Assembly: GCA_017999235.1 (NCBI GenBank)
Contig: JAGOBN010000187.1
Coordinates: 1-7,432, forward strand
Direction: 5' to 3'
DNA length: 7,432 nucleotides
Source: Anaerolineales bacterium
GTDB taxonomy: Bacteria; Chloroflexota; Anaerolineae; Anaerolineales; UBA6663
Below are positions 1-5,418 of this stretch, one piece after another. A program made the translations under genes and the position numbers. The notes beneath the pieces were generated by a model. That model was not told the origin of the DNA. It saw nothing but the letters and a program-made list of their open reading frames with translations, and ran no database searches. Numbering within the stretch: position 1 is the stretch's first letter; the number at the start of each line of letters is the position of its first letter.

Positions 1-460
1 ATTCCGTGCGCGCTTCCAGCGGCCGGCAGGTCGCGATCACATAGGTCAGACGGTACTTGTAAGCGTCGCGCAGCGCCCGCAGCTGGCCGGTGAGCGCCGG
101 CTGATCGGCGCGCGTCAGCGCGTCAAAGCGGTCCAAGACAAAGGTGAGTGAACTTTCGGGCGCGGCCAGACGTCTGCCCAGTACGGCCTCCAGCGCCGCC
201 AGCGAGTCGGCGGCCGGCCCCTCCGCATCCAGCGTGCGGCCCATCAACGTGAAGAGCGCCGCCGGCGTGGGCGCCGCCAAGCGATTGGCGTCCACCAGTT
301 TCAGGCGGGGGTGGGCCTCCACCAGCGCGCGCAGGAAGTTGCTCTTGCCGGCGCCGCTCAGACCAACGACGGCCGCGCATTCGCCGGCCTGCAAGGCGGT
401 CAGCACGGCCCGCATCTCGCGCGCCCGATAGTCAGCGGGGTAGGTAGGCTGGTCTGGCAT
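1..460 (-). CDS. P-loop (AAA/STAND-like) ATPase, N-terminal part only
   Basis: Reading leftward from the ATG at 460-458 gives an open frame of 153 codons that leaves the window, so the C-terminus is missing. About 30 residues in, it shows a Walker A loop, GLSGAGKS (residues 33-40). A Walker B strand, LTFVLDRFD, follows with acidic D110 and D113, then a sensor-1-like strand VIATCRP (141-147). This order is that of an AAA/STAND-type NTPase that binds and hydrolyses ATP or GTP in the cytoplasm. The effector or partner domain would lie beyond the edge. No ribosome-binding site precedes the ATG. A perfect TATAAT on the minus strand (480-475) would start RNA only about 7-8 bases before the ATG, so a nearly leaderless message is likely. 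The gene is divergent from the small-membrane-protein/kinase pair across 29 bp. An alternative start at M16 would still keep the P-loop. Substrate and exact subfamily are unknown. Confidence 0.85.
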   Translation of the reverse strand, partial: MPDQPTYPADYRAREMRAVLTALQAGECAAVVGLSGAGKSNFLRALVEAHPRLKLVDANRLAAPTPAALFTLMGRTLDAEGPAADSLAALEAVLGRRLAAPESSLTFVLDRFDALTRADQPALTGQLRALRDAYKYRLTYVIATCRPLEARTE

Positions 461-482
461 GGGTGAAGGCCTGGATTATACT
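454..482 (+). promoter_or_regulatory. Rightward promoter of the small-membrane-protein/kinase pair, overlapping the leftward one
   Basis: A -35-like CTGGCA (454-459, 4 of 6 to TTGACA) and a -10 hexamer TATACT (477-482, 5 of 6 to TATAAT) are separated by 17 bp. Transcription would be expected to start about 7 bases after the -10, at about 489-490, which is the A of the ATG at 490. The message would therefore be leaderless. Only a weak AAGG (483-486), too close to the ATG, resembles a Shine-Dalgarno site. The -35 lies over the divergent gene's first codons. Confidence 0.5.
475..480 (-). promoter_or_regulatory. Leftward -10 element (perfect TATAAT) of the ATPase gene
   Basis: The minus strand reads TATAAT at 480-475 and shares the TATA core with the rightward -10 at 477-482. 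No good -35 or TGn extension is seen upstream of it on this strand. The predicted start lies about 7-8 bases before the ATPase ATG at 460. The overlap means one polymerase at a time could use the site, which ties the two divergent units together. Confidence 0.45.
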
Positions 483-489
483 AAGGTTG

Positions 490-636
490 ATGACGACTGC
501 GCGCCGCGTGACACTGTTGTTCGTGGGGCTGGCGATCCTGGCGCTGGCCGCCGCCGCGTTGTTGTACGCGGTTGTTCCGCTGCCGCGCGCCCGGGAGACC
601 GCGCGCCCGGCCGCCACGCTGTTTGCGCCCCCATGA
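490..636 (+). CDS. Small single-pass membrane protein (48 aa), function unknown
   Basis: An ATG at 490 opens a 48-codon frame ending in TGA at 634-636. The protein begins MTTARRVTLLF, with Arg5 and Arg6 ahead of one long hydrophobic stretch (about residues 8-31, rich in Leu, Ala and Val). A short Pro/Arg/Ala tail ending LFAPP follows. This is a signal-anchor or single transmembrane helix, probably N-in. There is no lipobox. The stop overlaps the next start as ATGA (633-636), and the next gene has no ribosome-binding site of its own, so its translation is probably coupled to this frame. The third positions are strongly G/C like the neighbours, which supports real coding. It could be a membrane partner of the kinase-like receptor, or mainly a translated leader that delivers ribosomes to it. 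No family was recognised. Confidence 0.6.
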   Translation: MTTARRVTLLFVGLAILALAAAALLYAVVPLPRARETARPAATLFAPP

Positions 637-2783
637 ACCGAACGCGGGCGGGGTGTCTCGGACTCGCGGGCTTGGTCCTCGTGGGGCTGGCGGCGTGTGC
701 GCCGGCCGCCTCGCCGCCGCCGGCCGCTCAGGAAACCACCCAGTCGGCCGGCGCGCCCATGACTCAGGTGGTGGAATTCACCGCCGCACCCCGGCCCACC
801 ACCGCGCCGGCGGCGACTACCGCGCCCGCCAGCGCGGGGGAAACCGCCGGCTCGCCGGCGGCCCCCATTACCGGCGCGCCAACTGGCGCGCCAACGGCCA
901 CCGCCGCCCGGCCGCCGGCCTCGCCCTCGCCGGCCGCGACGACGGCCCCCGCCGACAGCGCCACCGCTACCCGGCCGGCCCCCGAAGCGCGCGTGGTCGA
1001 GCTGGAATGGCCGGCCTACATCCGCCTGGGCGATTCTGAAAGCGTGCGCCTGGCCCTGGTCCCGGCCGGGGCCGGCTATACCCTCACTGCTGAATTTCCA
1101 GATAACACCGTGGTCACGCAGACCGTGGCGGTGGCGCGCCCCGGCGGCTATGCCGTCTACGCCATCGCGCGCTTGCAGGGGGCCGGCTTTGTGATCGCGC
1201 CGGATGATGAATTGGTGAGCGCGCTGCCGGCCGGCGAGCCGCTCACCTGGCGCTGGACCGTGCTGCCCCAGGCCGCCGGCCAGCATCGTCTGATCGTGGA
1301 CCTGCGTCTGCGCTGGATTGGCGCCGCCGACATCCGCGAGACGCAGCTCTACTCGCGCACGCTCACCGTGCAGGTCATGTCCTGGCTGGGGCTGACCGCC
1401 GGCCAAGCGCTGTGGGCGGGCCTGCTGGGCCTGGTGGTGGGCGGCGGTTTGAGCGCGGCCGCGTTCGTCATGCGGGGCCGGCCGCGCCCGCCGGCGCCGC
1501 GGCCCAACGCCGGCCTGGTCCTGGAGCCGCCGCCGGGTCTGACGCTGGCCGCCGAGGAGCGCGGCCTGCTCCAGACGCTCTTCCGCCGCTACGCGCGCGT
1601 CGTGCTGGAGAGCGAGTTCCGGTCGGGATATTCCGGCGCGCGCACGCTCCTGGCCCTGCCCATCCGCTCCGACGGCCGCGCGGACGCGCACACCATCGCC
1701 AAGCTTGGCCCGCGCCGCGCCATCCAGCGCGAATACCTCAACTACGAAACCTACGTCAAAGACACCCTGCCGCCCATCACGGCCCGCATCCAGGACGCGC
1801 CCACATACAGCGCCGGCGCGGACGGGCTGGGCGTTTTGCGCTACACCTTCATCGCCGAGCCGGGCCACCGCCCGCTCAGCCTGCGCGAGGCGCTGCTGCG
1901 CGACCCCGATCCGGCGCGCCTGACCAAGCTGTTTGACACCTTCGGCCCGCACTGGTGGCTGCAGCGCCGGCCGGCCACCTTCCGGCTGGCCCAGGAATAT
2001 GACCGGCTGCTGCCCGCGCATTTGGTGCTGGAGCCGGCCGCCGGCCGGCCGCAAGTGGAACTGGGTCCGGCCACGGGGCCGGCCGGCCTGGATCTGCAGG
2101 CCGGCGACCTGGTGCGGGTGGCGCGCTTTGCGGAGCCGGAGGTGCGCCCGGACGGCCGTTCGCTGTCGCTGGCCGGCCTGGCCCAGCCGGGCGAGCCGCC
2201 CCTGCGCCTGCGCTGGCTGAGCCTGAAACCGCCCGAGCCGACGACGGCGCGCGTGGTGGCGACCCGGGCCGCCGTGCTGCGCGAGGCCGTGGCCGGCCTG
2301 GATTTGCTGGGCTTGCCGGACCCGCTGCCGCGCCTGCCGGAGTGGCTGGCCGAGACCGTGGCTGGCAGCCAATCCGTCATCCACGGCGATTTGAACCTTG
2401 AGAACGCCCTGGTCGGGCCGGGCGGCTTTGTCTGGCTCATCGATTTTGCGCGCACGCGCGACGGCCACCCGCTGTTTGACTTCGCGCACCTCACGGCCGA
2501 GGTCATCGCCCACGTCATCGCGCCGCAAGTGAGCGCGCCGCGCGAGTATCTTGCGCTCTGGCAGTCCGCGCGCCCGCCGGCCGCGCCCGCCGGCCGGCTC
2601 GCGCCTTTGCTGGGCGCGCTCTGGCAGCTGGCTGACCGATGCCTGGCGAACGCCGCCCAGCCGCGTGAATTCCATTTGGCTCTGACCCTGGCGTGCTTGG
2701 GGGCCTTGAAGCACGCCACGCTCGACACCCACCGCCGCCACCTCCTCTACCTCACCGCCGCCGCCGTCGCCGAGACGCTGTAG
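633..2783 (+). CDS. Lipobox transmembrane receptor with kinase/APH-like cytoplasmic domain (716 aa)
   Basis: The start at 633 is chosen because it begins a clean lipoprotein signal (MNRTRAGCLGLAGLVLVG, lipobox LAAC, Cys22) and overlaps the upstream stop as ATGA. The frame is open back to 459, but that stretch does not read as protein. Order: signal 1-22; Ala/Pro/Thr linker about 23-119; beta-rich exported domain about 120-250 containing WRWTV (206-210); one membrane helix about 254-280 followed by RGRPRP; cytoplasmic kinase-like fold about 300-716. In that fold I see SGYSGARTLL as a glycine-loop equivalent, IAKLG with Lys357, a possible helix-C Glu (E368 or E372), HGDLNLEN with Asp586 and Asn591, and WLIDF with Asp604. 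These are the phosphotransfer residues of the protein-kinase/aminoglycoside-phosphotransferase superfamily, and all are present. Residues about 463-535 form an insert between the lobes. A possible relative is the TCAD9 domain of NTP-dependent conflict systems, recalled from memory and untested. The substrate is unknown. Confidence 0.85.
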   Translation: MNRTRAGCLGLAGLVLVGLAACAPAASPPPAAQETTQSAGAPMTQVVEFTAAPRPTTAPAATTAPASAGETAGSPAAPITGAPTGAPTATAARPPASPSPAATTAPADSATATRPAPEARVVELEWPAYIRLGDSESVRLALVPAGAGYTLTAEFPDNTVVTQTVAVARPGGYAVYAIARLQGAGFVIAPDDELVSALPAGEPLTWRWTVLPQAAGQHRLIVDLRLRWIGAADIRETQLYSRTLTVQVMSWLGLTAGQALWAGLLGLVVGGGLSAAAFVMRGRPRPPAPRPNAGLVLEPPPGLTLAAEERGLLQTLFRRYARVVLESEFRSGYSGARTLLALPIRSDGRADAHTIAKLGPRRAIQREYLNYETYVKDTLPPITARIQDAPTYSAGADGLGVLRYTFIAEPGHRPLSLREALLRDPDPARLTKLFDTFGPHWWLQRRPATFRLAQEYDRLLPAHLVLEPAAGRPQVELGPATGPAGLDLQAGDLVRVARFAEPEVRPDGRSLSLAGLAQPGEPPLRLRWLSLKPPEPTTARVVATRAAVLREAVAGLDLLGLPDPLPRLPEWLAETVAGSQSVIHGDLNLENALVGPGGFVWLIDFARTRDGHPLFDFAHLTAEVIAHVIAPQVSAPREYLALWQSARPPAAPAGRLAPLLGALWQLADRCLANAAQPREFHLALTLACLGALKHATLDTHRRHLLYLTAAAVAETL

Positions 2784-2789
2784 CCCGCG

Positions 2790-2809
2790 CCGGCCGGGGC
2801 CGGTTTTAT
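2790..2809 (+). terminator. Probable intrinsic terminator after the kinase-like gene
   Basis: Seven bases past the TAG, an all-G/C stem CCGGC (2790-2794) pairs with GCCGG (2799-2803) around a four-base loop. TTTTAT follows. The stem is short and the U-tract modest, so it may be leaky. It separates the kinase gene from the next unit, which carries its own promoter-like region. Confidence 0.5.
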
Positions 2810-2861
2810 CAACGCCTTGTCAACCGCATATCAATACCTGGCGCGCCCGGCCTCCTAAGCT
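2806..2861 (+). promoter_or_regulatory. Promoter region of the DUF4349 gene: three TCAA boxes at 11-bp period plus -10
   Basis: TCAAC at 2809, TCAAC at 2820 and TCAAT at 2831 lie exactly 11 bp apart on one face of the helix. Twenty bases after the third box comes TAAGCT (2856-2861), a possible -10. RNA would start near 2868, leaving about 37 bases of leader. The same layout with identical spacing recurs at 3573-3628. Direct repeats with an 11-bp period are the known pattern of OmpR/PhoB-family response regulator sites. The regulator itself is not in the window. Confidence 0.5.
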
Positions 2862-2870
2862 GGAAGTGGC

Positions 2871-2896
2871 GCCGGCATTCAGCCGGCCCGGAGGAG
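2871..2896 (+). promoter_or_regulatory. Leader hairpin abutting the ribosome-binding site of the DUF4349 gene
   Basis: GCCGGC (2871-2876) can pair with GCCGGC (2882-2887) around the loop ATTCA. The strong Shine-Dalgarno GGAGGAG (2890-2896) begins two bases past the stem and lies 8 bases before the ATG at 2905. The stem could help keep the site open or modulate access. GCCGGC is common in this genome, so chance is a real alternative. Confidence 0.4.
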
Positions 2897-2904
2897 ACGC
2901 AGCC

Positions 2905-3543
2905 ATGTTGAAGGCCAATCGAATCGGATGGGGGCTGGTGTTGAGCTGCCTGCTGGCGGCCTGCAGCCCCGGCGCCGCGCCGCAGTTGATCGGCGCGTAC
3001 CCGCGTTCCGGCGTGCCGGCCCCGCCGGCCGATGGGCGCGTGGTCTATACCGGCTATCTGACGCTGGAGGTCGGTGACGTGGACGCCGCCGTCACGCAGG
3101 CCGCCGCCTATGCGGAAGCCTATGGCGGCTACCTGGCTGAATCGCGGGCCTGGTTTGAAGGCGAGCAGAAGGTGGCGGTCGTCACCCTGGCCGTGCCGGC
3201 GCCCAATTTTGAGGCCCTGCGCCAGGCGGTGCTCGGCCTGGGCCGTTTGGTCACCGAGACGCTGGCCGGCCAGCCGCGCCCCATCAACGGCGACGCGTGG
3301 GGCGCCTACACCCAGATCCAAGTGACCCTGCGGCCGGCGCCGGCCGCTTTTACCCTGCCGGCGCTGCCGGTGGCGGGCTGGGACCCCGGGCGGACCCTGG
3401 CGCGCGCTTTGGGCGTGAGCGTCACGGTCTTCGGTTTCCTGGCCGATATTGTCATCTGGCTGGTGGTGGTGGGCGGCCCCTTTGTGGTGCTGGGGTGGGG
3501 GGCGCGCGCCCTGTGGCGGCGCAGCCGCGCCCGCCGGCCGTAA
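2905..3543 (+). CDS. Short DUF4349-type lipoprotein with C-terminal membrane helix (212 aa)
   Basis: The start at 2905 follows GGAGGAG by 8 bases and opens a lipoprotein signal ending LAAC (17-20, Cys20). Residues about 45-142 match the DUF4349 pattern as I know it: RVVYTGYLTLEV, alternating helix, YGGYLAES, a VTLAVPAPNFEAL segment, then LGRLVTETLAG and TQIQVTLRP. A hydrophobic helix (about 170-198) and an RRSRARR tail place the C-terminus in the cytoplasm, so the domain sits outside, tethered at both ends. Usual family members carry a long charged coiled-coil hairpin between the 'LG.V' strand and the final 'TITVTL' strand. Here that hairpin is absent and only about 17 residues (about 121-137) join the two strands. 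The family's function is poorly known. A matched upstream region with the VWA gene suggests joint control. Confidence 0.85.
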   Translation: MLKANRIGWGLVLSCLLAACSPGAAPQLIGAYPRSGVPAPPADGRVVYTGYLTLEVGDVDAAVTQAAAYAEAYGGYLAESRAWFEGEQKVAVVTLAVPAPNFEALRQAVLGLGRLVTETLAGQPRPINGDAWGAYTQIQVTLRPAPAAFTLPALPVAGWDPGRTLARALGVSVTVFGFLADIVIWLVVVGGPFVVLGWGARALWRRSRARRP

Positions 3544-3572
3544 GCGTGCCGCGCCGCGCGGTTACAACCGCG

Positions 3573-3628
3573 CCGTCAACACTTTATCAACTGGCCATCA
3601 AGCCTGTCAGCGCCCTTCCGGCTACGCT
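3573..3628 (+). promoter_or_regulatory. Promoter region of the VWA gene: three TCAA boxes at 11-bp period plus -10
   Basis: TCAAC at 3576, TCAAC at 3587 and TCAAG at 3598 repeat exactly every 11 bp, and a possible -10 TACGCT (3623-3628) starts 25 bp after the start of the third box. Both distances equal those upstream of the DUF4349 gene. The 20-bp spacers also share a GCGCCC core at the same offset (3610-3615 here, 2843-2848 there). A fourth imperfect TGTCAG lies at 3605-3610. Transcription would start near 3635. Confidence 0.5.
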
Positions 3629-3639
3629 CTAAGCATGAA

Positions 3640-3662
3640 CTGAGCGGCTCAGATTAAGCCGC
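3640..3662 (+). promoter_or_regulatory. Two overlapping inverted repeats in the leader of the VWA gene
   Basis: CTGAG (3640-3644) can pair with CTCAG (3648-3652), part of a 13-bp palindrome. GCGGCT (3644-3649) can instead pair with AGCCGC (3657-3662). The two stems share bases and exclude each other. The Shine-Dalgarno GGAGGAGG (3669-3676) begins 6 bases past the second stem. No known riboswitch class was recognised. Confidence 0.35.
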
Positions 3663-3682
3663 CCACCCGGAGGAGGATTGCC

Positions 3683-5329
3683 ATGAACGCCAAACGTCTG
3701 ATTATCCTGACCACCCTGATCACCCTGCTGCTGACGGCGTGCGCGCCGGCCGCGACGCCGACCACCATCGGCCAGGTGCCGCTGCCCACCCAGGCGCCGG
3801 CCGCGACCCAGCTGGCGGAAGCGCCGCGCCAGGATCAAAGCGGCGCGCCCACCGGCACGTATGCGCCCACGGCCGGCGAGTTGGCGGCGGCTACCGCCGC
3901 GCCCGGCCAAATCGGCGGGAGCGCCCCGATCTCGCCCGTCTACCCGACGCCGGCGCCGACCCAGCCCGTGGACATGTTCTTCCAAAACTATGGCGTCAAT
4001 CCGTTTGTGGACGCCCGCGAAGATCACCTCTCCACTTTCGCTATTGACGTGGACACGGCCGCGTACAGCCTGGCCCGCAACTACGTCCAGCAGGGCCAGC
4101 TCCCGCCGGCGGACGCGATCCGGGTGGAAGAGTTTGTCAACTATTTCCGCCAGGATTACCCGCTGCCGCCGGATGTGGCCTTTGGCCTGTACGCGGACGG
4201 CGCGCCCTCGCCGTATCAGCCGGACGGTTCAATGATCGTGCGCTTTGGCGTGCAGGGTTACCGCGTGCCGGAGGCCCAGCGCCAGCCGCTGAACCTGACC
4301 CTGGTGATTGACGTCTCCGGCTCGATGTCCGACGGCGGCCGGCTGGAGCTGGTGAAGCAGGCCGTGCAGCTGCTGGTGGACCGCTTGACGGCGGCCGACA
4401 ACCTCGCGGTGGTGGCCTACAGCACCGAAGCGCGGGTGGTCCTTCAGCCGGTCAGCGGCTCAGACCGCAACACGATCCTCAACGCCGTCTACGGGCTGTA
4501 TCCTGAAAACTCCACCAACGCCGAGGCCGGCCTGCAGCTGGGCTATCAGATGGCGCAGTTGATGTACCGCCCCGCCGCCGTCAACCGCGTCATCCTGCTC
4601 TCGGACGGCGTCGCCAATGTCGGCGCCACCGGCCCCGGCGCCATCCTGGAATCGATCGGCGCGGCGGCCCGGGACTACGGCATCAAGCTGACGTCGGTGG
4701 GCGTGGGGATGGGCAACTTCAACGACGTGCTGCTGGAGCAGCTGGCCGACCAGGGCGACGGCAACTACGCGTACGTGGATGATCTGGACGAAGCCCGCAA
4801 GCTGTTCGTGGAAAAGCTGGTGTCCACGCTGCAGGTCATCGCCCTGGACGCCAAGATCCAGGTGGACTTCAACGCCGAGGTGGTGGCCCAGTACCGTTTG
4901 ATCGGCTATGAGAACCGGGCCGTGGCGGACCAGAACTTCCGCAACGACGCCGTGGATGCCGGCGAGATCGGGGCCGGCCACACGGTCACCGCCCTGTACG
5001 CCGTGCAGCTGCGGCCCGGCGCCACGGGCCGGCTGGCCACCCTGCAGTTGCGCTGGCAGGACCCGCAAACCTTCGCGGTCAGCGAGATCAACGGCAACGT
5101 CAACACCTGGGATCTGGCGCCGGCCTTTGAGCAGGCCTCCGCCCGCTACCAGCTGGCCGTGACCGTGGCCCAGTATGCGGAACTGCTGCGCCGCAGCCCC
5201 TGGGCGCAGGGCAGCAGCCTGGCGCAGGTGAGCGGCTACGCGAATCGGATCGCGCAGGCCTTCCCCGAAGACGCTGATGTGCAGGAGTTCGCGCAGTTGG
5301 TGAACCGGGCCTGGCAGCTCGGCTGGTAA
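3683..5329 (+). CDS. YfbK-type von Willebrand factor A domain lipoprotein (548 aa)
   Basis: The start at 3683 follows GGAGGAGG by 6 bases and begins a lipoprotein signal ending LTAC (17-20, Cys20). An Ala/Pro/Thr-rich linker (about 21-95) leads to the YfbK-type N-terminal domain (about 98-195), with its FVNYFRQDYP segment. The VWA domain follows (about 204-380). Its metal-ion-dependent adhesion site is complete: D210-x-S212-x-S214, Thr278 in NSTNAEAGL, and Asp308 in LLSDG. This predicts metal-dependent binding of a protein partner. The C-terminal part (about 385-545), ending near AQAFPEDADVQEFAQLVNRA, fits the DUF3520 tail of this family. Length is close to E. coli YfbK (about 575). It is predicted to be lipid-anchored at the outer face of the cytoplasmic membrane or in the envelope. 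The upstream region mirrors that of the DUF4349 gene. The partner is unknown, and the exported DUF4349 or receptor domains are plausible candidates. Confidence 0.93.
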   Translation: MNAKRLIILTTLITLLLTACAPAATPTTIGQVPLPTQAPAATQLAEAPRQDQSGAPTGTYAPTAGELAAATAAPGQIGGSAPISPVYPTPAPTQPVDMFFQNYGVNPFVDAREDHLSTFAIDVDTAAYSLARNYVQQGQLPPADAIRVEEFVNYFRQDYPLPPDVAFGLYADGAPSPYQPDGSMIVRFGVQGYRVPEAQRQPLNLTLVIDVSGSMSDGGRLELVKQAVQLLVDRLTAADNLAVVAYSTEARVVLQPVSGSDRNTILNAVYGLYPENSTNAEAGLQLGYQMAQLMYRPAAVNRVILLSDGVANVGATGPGAILESIGAAARDYGIKLTSVGVGMGNFNDVLLEQLADQGDGNYAYVDDLDEARKLFVEKLVSTLQVIALDAKIQVDFNAEVVAQYRLIGYENRAVADQNFRNDAVDAGEIGAGHTVTALYAVQLRPGATGRLATLQLRWQDPQTFAVSEINGNVNTWDLAPAFEQASARYQLAVTVAQYAELLRRSPWAQGSSLAQVSGYANRIAQAFPEDADVQEFAQLVNRAWQLGW

Positions 5330-5361
5330 AGAAAATCAGGGCCAAACGAGGCCGCGGAGAC

Positions 5362-5397
5362 ACCGAGCCACAGAGAGAACTCTGTGGCTCGGTTTTT
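5362..5397 (+). terminator. Strong intrinsic terminator after the VWA gene
   Basis: A perfect 14-bp stem (5362-5375 with 5380-5393) closes on the loop AGAA and runs into TTTTT (5393-5397), 32 bases past the TAA. The aminotransferase gene converges on it from the right, ending at 5419. The minus strand lacks a U-tract after the hairpin, so this terminator mainly serves the rightward gene. The left arm and the bases before it are built of similar purine-rich octamers (GGAGACAC, CGAGCCAC). Confidence 0.9.
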
Positions 5398-5418
5398 GTG
5401 AAGGCCGGGGCGGCAAAA

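Noticed and set aside
144..431. A 95-residue plus-strand frame opposite the ATPase
   Set aside because: It is Ser/Ala/Arg-rich without motifs, and the minus strand shows Walker A and B.
459..632. N-terminal extension of the kinase-like gene back to an ATG at 459
   Set aside because: The extension reads as Arg/Gly-rich nonsense, whereas the ATG at 633 begins a perfect lipoprotein signal and overlaps a better upstream frame by ATGA.
432..2741. A 769-residue open frame on the minus strand opposite the kinase-like gene
   Set aside because: It is rich in Arg, Gly, Gln and His with no recognisable motif, and the plus strand has clear motifs. Long antisense frames are expected in GC-rich coding DNA because stop codons are rare.
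2866..2904. Earlier start for the DUF4349 protein at 2866
   Set aside because: The 2905 ATG has GGAGGAG at proper distance and begins the lipoprotein signal directly.
3549..3561. Possible terminator stem CCGCG/CGCGG after the DUF4349 gene
   Set aside because: The stem is short and followed by TTACAAC rather than a U-tract, so termination here is not supported.
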